Origin: Aphrophora alni
Lineage: Eukaryota; Arthropoda; Insecta; Hemiptera; Aphrophoridae
Reading direction: 5' to 3'
Assembly: GCA_963513935.1 (NCBI GenBank)
Contig: OY740774.1
Span: 87,624,385 to 87,688,384 of the forward strand
Length of the DNA stretch: 64,000 nt
The translations under genes were made by a program, and so were the position numbers. Every line of letters begins with the position of its first letter. Positions within the stretch are counted from its first letter, which is position 1. The notes beneath the pieces are model-generated. The model worked only from the letters and a program-made list of their open reading frames with translations. It was not told where the DNA came from and did not search any database. Below are positions 46,271-56,879 of the stretch, in pieces.

Positions 46271-47616
46271 CAGGGTGTTTCAAAAAGGACTTTACAACTT
46301 TGAAAATTCATATAAATTTAATGAAACAAGGTACAGAGCTAGTTTTGGTGTTGTATTAAAGGAAAACACTTCAAGTTTTTTTACCTTGAACTAAAGATGT
46401 TCTATGTGCCTTCCGTTGGTTATCCTGTAGACATCCCATCTGTAGTCGATTTCTTCCCAGACTCGCACTAACATTGCGAGGTGTAACTTGCTCAGCAGCA
46501 GCGTAAATTTTTGCTCTAAGTTCAGGTAGAGTGGCCGGCAATGGAGGTGCGTACACCATATATTTTATGAAACCCCAGAAGAAAAGTCTAGCGGTGTGAG
46601 GTCTGGGGAACGGGGGGCCTTGCAATTGGCGCAGCACGGCCAATCCATTGACCTGGAAAGCGGTCATTGAGAAAATCCCGGACGTCAGTCAGATAGTATA
46701 GTGGTGCGCCATCTTGCATGAAGTAAACATTTCGTTCTCGGTCATCCTCATCGATCTGTAGAATCAAAAATTGTTGCAACATATCAAGGTACACTGTCCC
46801 GTTGATGGTTCTCTCTTGGAAAAAAGGGACCCAACATTTTCCTCTTGTTCAACGCACAAAAACGTTCACTTTAGGGCTATCACGAACATGTTGCAATGTT
46901 TCATGTGGATTTTCACTGCCCCAAATCCTACAGTTATGTGTGTTAACCTTGCCACTGAAGTGAAAAGTTGACTCGTCAGAAAAGATTATGTTGTCCAAGA
47001 ATTGTTCCTCATCATCCACTCGATTTAACATATCCACACAGAAGTTTTTACGGGCAATCTTATCAGTGTCTTTAATTGCTTGTGAAAGCTAATATCGGTA
47101 CGGTTTCAAATGCAAACGTTTTCTCAACACACGCCAAACCGTCATATATATATGCAACTCACGAGATGCACGCCGCGCCGGGTCGATTTCTTAGGGCTGT
47201 CGACAAAACTTTGTCTCACATTTCTCAACGACTTCGTCAGATGTGCTTGGACGACCTGAGGATTTCTTATGTTTCACTGAGCACCCTGTTTCTACAAAAC
47301 ATCTATGCCACTCATAAATTGTAAGCCTACTAGGGAGGATCTTTAGCGTAGTTGGTTCGAAAATTACGCAGAACTGTTGTCGCCGACTTCGATTCTTCAA
47401 ACCAAAACACACGGCTAGCACGCTCGGGTCTAGTGAAGGCAGACATCTTTAACGTAACTGCCGCTGGCGCTTGTGCGGCGCGATTAGGCACTAGCGGACT
47501 ACGCGAGTCAAAATTTGATGTATTTCCCTTTAAAACAACACTAAAACGAGCTCTGTACCTTTTTGGAATAACTTTATGTGTTTTCAAAGTTGTAAAGTTC
47601 TTTTTGAAACACCCTG
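46271..47616 (-). mobile_element. Full-length mariner-type transposon
   Basis: 1346 bp with ~36-bp terminal inverted repeats starting CAGGGTGTTTCAAAAAG (46271 on, and reversed ending 47616), differing at a single base. TA duplicates flank both ends. It contains a complete but frameshifted transposase gene on the minus strand. The near-identical ends suggest recent arrival; the coding damage shows this copy is dead. Confidence 0.92.
46380..47446 (-). pseudogene. Tc1/mariner-superfamily transposase, frameshifted
   Basis: The reading starts MSAFTRPERASRVFWFEESK at 47446. It continues TIYEWHRCFVETG and KKSSGRPSTSDEVVE (helix-turn-helix and linker, 47370-47210). The DDE blocks follow: FSDESTF (Asp near 46976), FMQDGAP (Asp near 46712), and RSPDLTPLDF near 46615. 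The third block is visible only in another frame from its neighbours. The tail LPELRAKIYAAAEQVTP lies near 46520. At least three or four frameshifts divide about 355 codons. All three acidic blocks are still present in DNA, so inactivation looks recent. The gene would have cut and pasted the surrounding TIR element. Confidence 0.88.
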
Positions 47617-47624
47617 TATAATGA

Positions 47625-48420
47625 AAGTCTTACATCTCTTATAACGCTTTCAACTAAACACATTCAGATTTTTATATTCACTCCTTTAAAGTTAAAATAT
47701 CTCCACAAACTTTTGGTCATCCTGTATTATTCGTTATTTAGTACATTTAAATGACTAAAACGCGTAACATAAATATAGAAATGGAGAACAAAACATAAAA
47801 TGCAAAACAATTAACGTGTTGTATTTTAATTAATACATTTATTTGTCAAATTACTCTATTACTTATGCAAGAGCAACGTTCATTGTTGATAAAATGTTCA
47901 GCTTTTATATTCATTGTTGTGTGGAATCTTGTTTTCAATTATATGCCTAGCCAGTCATATTTCCTATTACAATTTTATTATTTCCATCTCACTTTCATAT
48001 TTCATTAAGCTCTTCATTCGTTGTTGCATATCCGGGTAATTGTCGATAGTTAAATTTGATAAAATGTGGTTCCAACATTTATAAACAAACTAAACATTTA
48101 GGATTACATGTCATCAAAGTATATAAAAAAGAAAATTATTATAAAAAACTAATTTTTTGGCGTTTTTTTACCATCGTCTATTAATACTGTCTCTTATGTT
48201 CCCCAAGTCACCTTATCACAAATTAAAGACGTTGCCCTCAATTTTTTCCCCAAGCTAGTACGTATGAAGTGCGATAATAAAGTAATGAGACTGATCTGAA
48301 AAAAATACCAGTTACGTTTTTAACGTTTTTAAATCTGACAATCAAGATCAAACATGGAATGTCTACGCAAGCTGCAGGGTTGTTGAACAAATCAGTCTCA
48401 TTACTTTACTGTCGCACCTC
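47625..48420. other. AT-rich DNA with dispersed repeat (family C)
   Basis: 47975-48060 (-) shares AACAACGAATGAAGAGCTTA and ATGAAATATGAAAG with 49795-49830 (+) and ATATGAAAGGTAGGTGGATA-related sequence at 62770-62830 (-). Near 47715, GTCATCCTGTATTATT looks like a mariner-type right end, but no partner was found. Confidence 0.45.
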
Positions 48421-48429
48421 TTATATTTG

Positions 48430-48690
48430 TGAGCACCCATTAGTGAGCACTGGCTTGCATTACCCAGGTTCCTAGCTGGGTCTACACCTCGATTGTTTTT
48501 CATGCAGTCTTGGATTAGACCTCTCTCATCAGATCTCTCTTGTCCAAGTTTTGTTCTTTTCCGACTCTGTAACGTATTAGAGTATGCGAAGGCTTTATTT
48601 TAGGTTATTTCTTCCTTTATTTTTACAAAAGACCGAAAGGTTTTTCGTCTTTCAACAACAAGAAAAAAATAACAATTTAGATCTTCCGAA
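48430..48690 (+). repeat. Family B copy
   Basis: TAGTGAGCACTGG, CCTAGCTGGGTCTACACC, GCAGTCTTGGATTAGACC, CAGATCTCTCTTGTCCAAGT, TGTTCTTTTCCGACTCTG and ACAACAAGAAAAAAA occur in order. This single copy contains, in sequence, the segment amplified in the TTAGG array (48478-48562) and the segment amplified in the 92-bp array (48598-48670). Confidence 0.75.
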
Positions 48691-48699
48691 AACCCCAAA

Positions 48700-50700
48700 T
48701 ATAAAGCAATAAATAACACCACACTAAACAAGAATAATAGTCTACAATGCAATAGACGTTTTAACCTAAAACATTGCCTCAATTCGTCATAATTGTCTCT
48801 GTGAATTGTAAAAACTCTGTGTCGATTGTCGACACTAACTCTGCTAAACTGCTCAAGGAGAATTATTTATTATTTAAATTGTTTTTAATCTGTTTTATGC
48901 ACGAGTTATTTGACATGCGTTTTTATTCCTTTTGCCAAGTTTTGATTTTAATGAACTGAAATATATCAAGCGACAATTCAGTTCTAACAAACACTGTCAA
49001 CTTTCACTCTTACCAATATCTATTTGTTCAAAGTAGGTTCCCTTCTTTTTACCACTGATTGGATAGAACTACTTTGTACGGAAAATCTTGTGTTCAGAGT
49101 GTATTCCAACCCACAATGTTAATGCCCCTTTTGACCAAACGACAAATTAAACCTCATGGCTACCAGAACAATTGAGTTGTTATTTAATTTTTAATAAAGT
49201 GACTATGTCAATGTATTTGGTGCGGTGTATGAAAAAGAGAGAGAGAGAGGTAGAAGATATTGGTTGTAGGTGTAATATTTTTTATCTGCAGTTTTTTTAA
49301 CGCTAGAAACGAAACTAAAATTATAGTGAGAAACGTTAAAACAATGAAGTTATTTAAAAAATTGTCATTAAGTCAAAATTTCGTTTTGTTATAATTTTAG
49401 GTAGATTCTAAAGTCCACTTCATTCTAATAATTACTCTATAGATAATCTACAGTGTACCGATTTATGTGGATTTTTTTTTTCAGTATTTTTTTATACGGT
49501 TCAGCAGTTTGAAGGCTTCATATAACATATTTTATTTTTGAGATAATAACAATAATCTATTTTCATTATAGAGACTTTAAAAGTAGCAATATATACGTGT
49601 GCAACATATATGGAATTAACCTGTAAAGTATTCGTATTCCTTGATTTTTAACTCACAGTTTTATATCTCTCTCGTACTTGCCTTAAAGGTGAAATATTTA
49701 TAAATAAATAATTATGGATTTCAATCAATATCAGCTTTAACATTATTCGATCCACGTTGTATCAGATTTAAGTATCCACAATCCCCGAGCTACGTAACAA
49801 CGAATGAAAGGCTTAATGAAATATGAAAGGTAGGTGGATATTGTGGTAAGATATATGAGTGGGGTAGGCAGATAATAGAAGACAAGCTTTCACACAAGAA
49901 TGAATATGAAAAGCAAGACGTTTTATCATCCAAGAACATTGCTCTTGATTAAGTTAAAGAGTAATACATGATAGAAGAATTAAATTGTTTTCAAGTTTTT
50001 TCTTTTTTTCTTTATTTTTTTAAATTCTATGTATTTTCGTCATTTAAAGAATGCACAATACTAAATAATATTGTATTTGAAGATTTATTTATGTTTACAG
50101 GTTTAGGCATAATTTTTGTGTCATCTTTTGTATCTTTTGACCACGCGATTATAGGAAAACTAAAAGGTAGAAATAATTTTAGGGTTAATAGTTATAATGT
50201 TTTTTGTTATCCATTAGTTGTAACCGACCTTAAAATGAAGTTTTCAGGTAACTCAAAAATTGCAACGCCCCCTATCTAGTAACATCATTATAAATTTAAT
50301 AACTCCGCAAGTAAAATACGTAAATATTATAATTTTCAACGAAATTGAACATTTAAACCTTTAAATACATTTTTTAAGACCAATCTTAATTGGAAATTAA
50401 AGTAAAGTCTAGAATGGACTATCTGGCTACTCAAATAGAGTGAAAAGTAACTATTCATAATTATTCTGGTAGCTATACGGTTTCGTCGTCGCTTTGATCT
50501 AACGTAGTGGATACGAATCCCACACAAGACGCAAGTTTTTCTACACAATTTAGTTCTTTCAAACACGAGGTAAGATGAGGAAGGCCCTGTTAAATAAACA
50601 GTGTTTGTTATGAGCGGAATTGGACGAGGTTGGTTAGGGTGAAGTTTTTGCTTGGTATATTTTAGTCTTTTAAAATCTTTTTTGAGAATGAAAAAGGAAT
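48700..50700. other. AT-rich DNA with family C and D fragments
   Basis: 49140-49180 is a reversed family D fragment. 49795-49885 is a family C copy (AAATATGAAAGGTAGGTGGA). A 103-codon frame (49968-50279) is hydrophobic and AT-driven with no recognised domain. Near 50505-50525 a CGAATCCCAC step resembles a tRNA T-arm without a box A. Confidence 0.5.
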
Positions 50701-51072
50701 GAAATAAATACAGGTCACAAACAAATTATGCATAAAACAGGCTATAAATAATTTTAAAATTTTATAATCATGCAGGTTAAGTCGGTCCCTATTCTGATCG
50801 TGAGGTACACAAAAGTCGTTCGTTTGATTTTTCTTTCGTAATTATTTAATTTCAAATTTTATTCAAAGTGGGCGGATGGGAGGGTCCACTTATATAAACG
50901 GTGGTTGGTGTAAGCGTCGGAAGGTTCACAGGTTAATTATAATTTAGTTATTGTTATGTATATTTCATTTCGTTATAACCAAAACGTGGCAAATGTCGTG
51001 AATTGCCTGTCAGGAGCAACTCGTGCATAAAAGAGGCTATAATTTTAATAAAATTGTAGTCATTCGGGTTAA

Positions 51073-51608
51073 CCCTTCAACGCGGTGAACCGTCTATAGA
51101 CGCGGCCAAACTTTCATCATCTGGCGCGGCCGCCCGTCTAAAGACGCTAAATGTCGCTGCGGTACGTGCTACATTCTAGCGTCTAAATAAAGAACTTTTA
51201 TGAACTGAGCGTATACCCACCTTATTTATAAGTGTAATATTTTTAACAGTTCGACAGTAGATCGTGTGATTAGTTCTAGTGTATATTGTGTTTTAGTGAT
51301 AATGTGGGAACCGCAAAGTGATAATATTCGGGAGTTGTTGGAAAGTGGGAATGATTTGGATTACGCCCAAATGGAGTTCCATTGTGATCCAAATATTGAA
51401 GGTAATCATGATAGTGGTGATGAAGTTGTAAATATATGCAATGTGGCTCATTATACCGCAATAATCTTAGATAATGAGGAAGTTACAGTAAATGTAAATA
51501 CGTATAATGTCCCGCCAGACAATCCACAAGAGGAGGAAATGTTAGTCGACGATTTTCACTACCGCACCAGAGGGTCTAGCGCTCGGAACGGTTTACCGCA
51601 TTGAAGGG
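51073..51608 (+). mobile_element. piggyBac-like element, 536 bp derivative
   Basis: Bounded by TTAA at 51069-51072 and 51609-51612. Ends read CCCTTCAACGCGGTGAACCG and CGGTTTACCGCATTGAAGGG, imperfect inverted repeats. TTAA target and CCC/GGG ends are the piggyBac hallmark. Near the left end it has CGTCTATAGACG and CGTCTAAAGACG palindromes. Length is about one quarter of an autonomous piggyBac. The sister tandem-repeat copy at 50775 has a single TTAA, confirming precise insertion. Confidence 0.88.
51266..51604 (+). CDS. Residual piggyBac-like transposase N-terminal ORF
   Basis: An intact 112-codon frame inside the piggyBac-like element, with a second possible start at 51302 (MWEPQSDNIRELLESGNDLD). 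It is acidic (GNHDSGDEVV, NPQEEEMLVDDF), like the acidic N-terminal region of piggyBac transposases. The DDD catalytic domain and C-terminal zinc finger are missing, and the frame runs into the right terminal repeat and stops there. It looks like the start of a transposase gene joined to the element's 3' end by internal deletion. Whether it is translated is unknown; I could not match it to a specific family member. Confidence 0.5.
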   Translation: MISSSVYCVLVIMWEPQSDNIRELLESGNDLDYAQMEFHCDPNIEGNHDSGDEVVNICNVAHYTAIILDNEEVTVNVNTYNVPPDNPQEEEMLVDDFHYRTRGSSARNGLPH

Positions 51609-52115
51609 TTAAATCGGCCCTCTTCTGATCAAGAACAGCACAAAGTTTGTGGGTTTGATTTTTCTTTGCAAATTATTTAATTTCAAATTTTATTTATTTC
51701 TATAAACGGACGGACGGCCCACTTTATATAAACGGTAGTTGGTATAAGCGGCGGAGAGTTAACAGGTTAGTTACAATTCACTAGTATATTTCATTTTGTT
51801 AAAATCAAAGCCGAAGGTGTAAAATAGTCTCTCGGAAACAACTTGTGTATAATACAGATTAAAAACAATTTAAATAATAAGTAATTCTGCTTGAACAGTT
51901 TAGCAGCATGTTACAGTCGGCAAGGAGTCTTTTACAATTCACAGAGAGCACTATAACGACTATAGTTGAGTTGCAGAATTATTCAAACCAAAGCTAACTT
52001 TCGTCTTTGTTGAATAATTTCCAAGTCTTTTCTTGTTTTCCATTTAGAGTTTGACAGTGTTTTAATCAGTTAATAGGATAAAACGTGTTTTGAATCGTGG
52101 AATTGTTATTATATA

Positions 52116-53091
52116 CAGGGTGAGTTTTAAGTCTCTTGCCCCTTTACTTTTTTTATATGTTTCATGTTAGAATATTGAATCTCCGCATATCCATATTGTA
52201 TAAATACCTTGGTTTTGATGCGTTCACTGAATCTCCAACTCCAATGGAGGACAGCCCACGGGAAGTCAGAGAAATCAAATTAAAGGTCTTTGTTAGTAGA
52301 GGACAAACTGGACATCAAAAACGTTTTCATCCTATTAAAAATGACGGGGTTTTAAAGTTTACAATAAAGTACGTGCTAATAAACTGTAACATAACAAACA
52401 ACCTGTATTTAGTTCCTAAATTTATTAGACTAAAGTATCTCTCAATAAAATGCTTAACATCGCGAGTAATTTTTTTTAAACTGTTAAGCAGTTTAAAATA
52501 TCATAACTAGAAAGTTTGTTAAAATGAATATAATGGGACTACACGAATATCGTAGAAAGTCAATTAACAACAAATTAATAACTCTTCCTTTTTTTAATTC
52601 CAATTGCACTAACTTTTTTACCGTAAAAGGGCTGTGTTAAACGACATAACACAAGACCCTCTTCTTATTAAAATTTTTAGTTGCCTACTAGATCTTGGAC
52701 TTCCGGTGATCCCCTAATTGTTTTAAACACTACAATCGATAGTTCTAACAGTTTGTAGGAAAAATTTCTAAGGTAAACTTTTGAAAAAGTAGGGCGGTAA
52801 AAAGCTGTTCTAACACACATTCTTTTGTAAGCTTTAAAACCCCGTCATTTTCTATATGATAAACCTTTTGAGATCCTGTTTACTGTCCTCTACTAACAAA
52901 GACCTTTATTTTGATGTACATATCGACCTATGCTCTCATTTATGATTTTCTTCTGATTTCGTGTGAATCGTCCCCTATTGATACTCAGTGAGTGTATCAA
53001 AACCAATGTCCAATACCGATATGCGGAGTTTCAATTTTCTAACTGAAACAATATAAAAAAGTTAAGGGGGAGGGACTTAAAACTCACCCTG
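52116..53091. mobile_element. 976-bp non-autonomous element with long TIRs
   Basis: Ends CAGGGTGAGTTTTAAGTC at 52116 and its reverse complement ending at 53091, flanked by TA. Inverted similarity runs inward at least 80 bp (to CTCCGCATAT) and reappears at GGTCTTTGTTAGTAGAGGAC (52285) versus GTCCTCTACTAACAAAGACC (52885). Most of the element is therefore an imperfect palindrome. The CAGGGTG end is the same as that of the mariner element at 46271. A 124-codon frame (52136-52510) shows no transposase motif. Confidence 0.85.
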
Positions 53092-53099
53092 TATAATAT

Positions 53100-53635
53100 T
53101 AAATGAGCGAGCGAAGCGATGTCCTGTTTGATCTCGACCACTTTTGTCTAGTGGACACTTTGCTTCTAATTCTACACTTCCTGCTAGTATTTTCAAAGTA
53201 AGTTGTCCTGTTCTTTCTACAAGGCACTCCTCGTTTGCTATTTCCTTCTATCAATATCTCTCCTTTTAGTTTCTTAAATTAAACGCAGTTCTTCTAATTC
53301 TCGACTTTATTATACTGGATACTAATTTCCTTATTTCTACGTAATTCAGGCACAATTTTGTAATGATACAGATATGTGTGTATGTTTTTTTTTCCATTAT
53401 TCTGCCGTTCTATTAAATAATGTTTCTTGGTTTTATGAAAGTTCAATATACTAAAATATTATCAACTTCTGTTCCTATCTTTCAGTTTCTGGTTATAGTA
53501 GTCAGTTTATTGGTGGAACTATAATTTGATAATTCGATATTTCTCGGCGTTTTAAGTCCTCAAACACTCAAACATACGTAGTAAACAGACCATTTACGGA
53601 ATAAAATTTATCTGTCTTTGAGACTTTGTCTCAAG
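53100..53635. other. AT-rich DNA
   Basis: No gene or clear repeat recognised. Confidence 0.5.
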
Positions 53636-53639
53636 CAGT

Positions 53640-53813
53640 CCATACCAGTGCCATTTCTTCTGTATGAAATGTGAGAATCATTCTTCACTTAAAAACACTA
53701 TTATTTTGATGTTATATAGTATATAATACAGTGTATTGTTAACTGTAAACAATACATTGAAAATCAGTGCAACTATTAGAGAGTATCAGTTGTATAGTTT
53801 AGTAAGAACGTTA
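53640..53813 (+). repeat. Family A copy, left part
   Basis: Holds CTGTATGAAATGTGAGAATC, ATCAGTGCAACTATTAGAGA and TTTAGTAAGAACG. It breaks at TTA (53811-53813), and the family resumes at 55041 after the Harbinger-type element with TTAGACGTTG and GATTGATTACAGAG. Confidence 0.7.
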
Positions 53814-54124
53814 AGGCCATTCCACACTGCACGTGGCGTGCGTGGCTGGACGTATGCTAGCTACTTTTCAAAATATCGCTTCCCTGCTTATCAAATGAGA
53901 CAGTTCACACTGCAGAGCCACGGCCACGCGCTACGCCCGCTAACTTTACACGCGTGGCTACCGTTCGCTCCTTGAGCGATCTTTTTAAACGTGGCGGACA
54001 CATTTTTAGCCTGCGCATGCGCAGAGCGGGCTAGATCACAAATTGGTGGACCACGGTTGAAGAATCCCAGAGTAGGTGAACATTTATGTAAATATATTAG
54101 GATATTATATATGTTGATGTATTG

Positions 54125-54608
54125 TCTGACTAGTTTTTGAGTTAGAGAGCTCTTTTTATTGAGAATAAAAATTGGTTTATTTCTTTGTAGATGTTTAGAT
54201 TTATTTCCCCTATCATTTATTTTAAATAAGAAGAATTAAGGTTTGTGTTAAGTTTTATTACTTTAAATTGTTGTTGTCTTGTGATATTGTATTTAGTACA
54301 TTCTAGTATTACATGTTCCAATGTTTCTACCTTGCCCATGTTACAGTTTAAACATAATGGGGTAAAATATTATTTAATCATGTGTAGTCTACTGTTGACA
54401 TTTGCATGTCCTATTCTTAATCTACATATATTTATTATCTCCCATCTGCTCATCTTACTGTCTCTAATTTTTAAATTTTTTCCTGATCTGTCTATATGAT
54501 CTATATCGTGGTTTTTTAATATTTTTCCTATTTCAAAAGGGTTTGCTTTTAATTTATCCTTACGTTGTAATATTACAACATAAGGCCCTTCATTATTACA
54601 ATTGTAAT
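54125..54608 (-). pseudogene. LINE fragment with ORF1-like start and ORF2-like end in one frame
   Basis: Minus strand, a single frame with one stop (near 54370): GPYVVILQRKDKLKANPFEI and GKILKNHDIDHIDRSGKNLK, then RWEIINICRLRIGHANVNSR, PLCLNCNMGKVETLEHVILE and CTKYN. The first part looks like a LINE ORF1 domain. The second is the ORF2 tail (RLRIGH..., CxxC, EHVLxEC). The usual endonuclease and reverse transcriptase between them are missing. It sits inside the Harbinger element where the transposase is cut off after GDITNKK. Confidence 0.65.
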
Positions 54609-54611
54609 ATC

Positions 54612-54881
54612 TTATTTTTTGTTGGTTATATCACCATCAATCATTGTCAGCACCTCTTTAAACTGGTCAAGATTTAATCTAAAATAAGTGCAGAATTTTT
54701 CATTGTCAGCCTCAAGATCACGCATCAAATGATGGTATTCGCCATAAGACTTTCTTTTTCTATTGATCGGATGTACCCACTCGTTTCTTGTTGTCAAGCA
54801 ATACAACAATGCCAGCTCATCATCACTACTGCTGCTTGGAGTCATCAAACCAAGGTAAGCCGCACGAAAATCCAGATTCAC
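54612..54881 (-). pseudogene. Harbinger transposase (HARBI1-like) N-terminal fragment
   Basis: An 89-codon frame: SSSSDDELALLYCLTTRNEW, then VHPINRKRKSYGEYHHLMRD and NEKFCTYFRLNLDQFKEVL. The pattern WVHPxxxxRxxxGEFHxLxxDL, then FFxYFRMxxxxFxELL is typical of the N-terminus of PIF/Harbinger nucleases. The DDE catalytic region is missing, and the reading runs into LINE-like DNA at about 54608. It lies within the TIRs at 53814-55040. Confidence 0.85.
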
Positions 54882-55040
54882 ACCACGGGATTGTGGGAGC
54901 TGAAATCTTTCTGAATACTGACTGTAAACGTGGCCGGTATAGCATCGCTACAGTCGCGACTATGTGAATTGGCACGTGGCTAGCGTGGCCGGCGTGACAT
55001 ACATCCAGCCACGCACGCCACGTGCAGTGTGGAAAGGCCT

Positions 55041-55345
55041 TTAGACGTTGCAGAGGAGGATCTCGACAGAAGTCCTCGCTGAACCTCCAAGGCATAAACT
55101 TTACAGGCTCACTTATTGCGAGTACGGATGTACCAATTCCGAAATAGTCGTGGGTTAGATCTACATTAAGACCATCTCTTGTGTTTTACTGATCCTTGCA
55201 CTATTAGTGTATTCGAGATGAAAGAGAAAATAATTCTTAAAGGCGTGATAATCTGGAGGTTTTTCTGCTTGTGCTCACAGCGATTGATTACAGAGTTATT
55301 AAACATACGATATTAAGAATGTGGATTTTCGTCCTCATGTTGACT
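55041..55345 (+). repeat. Families A and B, right part
   Basis: Resumes the interrupted copy: TTAGACGTTGCAGAGG, GACAGAAGTCCTCGCTGAAC, GGCTCACTTATTGCGAGTAC, AGATCTACATTAAGACC, ATTAGTGTATTCGAG, GATTGATTACAGAG and GATATTAAGAATG. Order again links A and B parts. Confidence 0.65.
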
Positions 55346-55349
55346 TCCA

Positions 55350-55990
55350 GTATAGTGACAACAGTCGGTGGTTAATATATGTTTGTTTTGTTGAGAAAAT
55401 TGAACCAAATTTCTTGTTTTGTTTGTAATCTCATTGGACTTGGAGGAGTGACTATATTACTGCACTGCTGCTTATTACAAAGATTATTGGACTAGCCTCT
55501 TTAAGTTCAGTAGAATAAAGTTTGTGTACGTAAAACACTGAAGATTATAACGGAACTTCTTTTTGGTATATTTAAATGTTGAGAAAATTTAAGCAATTTT
55601 TTTTTTGTTGATAACGGTTTTTCAAGTTTCGCACAGTTATTTAAATTTTGTTTTATATAAAACTAACTAATTATTGTAATATTGTTAATAATTAAATACA
55701 AATAAAAAACCAATGCTTACTGTTTATAAAATATTTAATAATTAATATTTATGTTACAGGTAAGTTGACAAAACAGTTTCTCCAATAACAATATTTGGTG
55801 AGTTTTGGATATTATTTTCTTTTGTTTATAAGATATTCCTCTAGGTCGCAGCACCATGTTGACATTTTAAAAATCAAATAATCTGTTGTCCTTTTTCTCC
55901 TGAATTCCAATTTGTACATTGGTTCTTTAGTTTCTAGGATACATCTATCGTTCAATAAATTTACGTTTAATTGATCTCCCTAGATCTTAG
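55350..55990. other. AT-rich DNA
   Basis: Nothing recognised. Confidence 0.5.
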
Positions 55991-55994
55991 AAAT

Positions 55995-56240
55995 CCCGAG
56001 AGAATTTAACTGGATATACACCTTCTTTCGTGTAGTCCTGTGTTAGATCCCTCTCTTACATCTTTCTTATCAGGTTTCTCTACACCCATTATTGTTCTTC
56101 TGACGCTATTAGAGTATTCCTGAGCTAGGGCTCTTTATTTTATTTTCTTCCTATTTCATAACAAAATATTGATCGATAGTTTTTTTTTGGTTTTTTTAAA
56201 CAACAAGTTCCTTTATTTTCAATTTCTGTCAGTTATTACG
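55995..56240 (+). repeat. Family B copy
   Basis: CTGGATATACACCTTCTTTC, GTGTAGTCCTGTGTTAGATC, ATCAGGTTTCTCTACACCC, TCTTCTGACGCTATTAGAGT and AAACAACAAG appear in family order. Confidence 0.7.
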
Positions 56241-56619
56241 GAACCATAATTTTCTTTTACTCGAGATTTTGCAAGCCAGTTTGGACCATTCCTTTTCATA
56301 TTTAACCAAAATTTCGGGAAAAAAAGAAAAGTAAACCAGGAATTGTACATTTTTCTAGATGTAAGAAGCTACAGTTAAGCCAAATATAATAAAAACCGTT
56401 AGAATTGATTTTGGGAAAATCTGTAGTTTGTGTTTTAGCGTTGAATTTACATCTAAGACAAGAAGACGCCATATCCTACGATAATGTGACGCTTCAATAT
56501 CTCTGTCGAATATTTGTAGTTTTGTGGGTTCAGTTCAGAATGCGGTGGAGGAGTCGGAGCAGGGAATACGTCATACTCTATATGACGGTACCAAAAGTAG
56601 ATGGTATTAGTAGAGCCTC

Positions 56620-56870
56620 TTAATTCCTGAGCTTACTGAATCATATCCTGAAGAGCTTACTTTAGTGAGCACGGGATAGGATCTACACTTATTTTCATGT
56701 AGTCTCGGGATAGATCTCTCTCATCTGTCCTACCAAGTCTATTTTGGCCAATTCTTTTTCGACCATGACGCAGTTAGAGTTCGAGTCTTTTTTTTAGGTG
56801 ATGATGACAGATGAACGAGAAGTTTATTTTTCAACAACAAGAAAAGTCAAACCATATCAGTGAAGAAGGC
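56620..56870 (+). repeat. Family B copy
   Basis: TAGTGAGCACGGGATAGGAT, CATGTAGTCTCGGGATAGAT, CTCTCTCATCTGTCCTACC, TTTTTCGACCATGACGCAGT and CAACAACAAGAAAAG. Its CATGTAGTCTCGGGATAGATCT block is close to the first, least amplified unit of the TTAGG array. Confidence 0.7.
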
Positions 56871-56879
56871 TTATGTATT

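Larger units (their letters stand above)
50715..51890 (+). repeat. ~290-bp tandem repeat (family D), 2-3 copies
   Basis: Copies start at GTGCATAAAA-like sequence near 50728 and 51026, with a third partial copy at 51846 (GTGTATAATACAG). They share CAGGTTAAGTCGG/CGGGTTAAATCGG, TTTGATTTTTCTTT, GGTCCACTTATATAAACGGT and a GGTTCACAGGTTA-like step. The second copy is split by the piggyBac-like element at its TTAA; the first keeps the empty site. Confidence 0.8.
53814..55040 (-). mobile_element. PIF/Harbinger-type element, 1227 bp
   Basis: Ends AGGCCATTCCACACTGCACG and its near-exact reverse complement at 55040, continuing as GTGGCGTGCGTGGCTGGA on both sides for ~45 bp. The 3-bp target duplication TTA (53811-53813 and 55041-55043) is the Harbinger signature. 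Subterminal DNA is rich in CGTGGC repeats. It carries a transposase N-terminal fragment and, in place of the rest, a LINE-like segment. Confidence 0.9.

Noticed and set aside
47352..47621. 89-codon plus-strand open frame
   Set aside because: Shadow of the minus-strand mariner transposase and its terminal repeat.
52136..52510. 124-codon plus-strand open frame as a transposase
   Set aside because: No helix-turn-helix or DDE motif, and most of it lies in the terminal inverted repeat.
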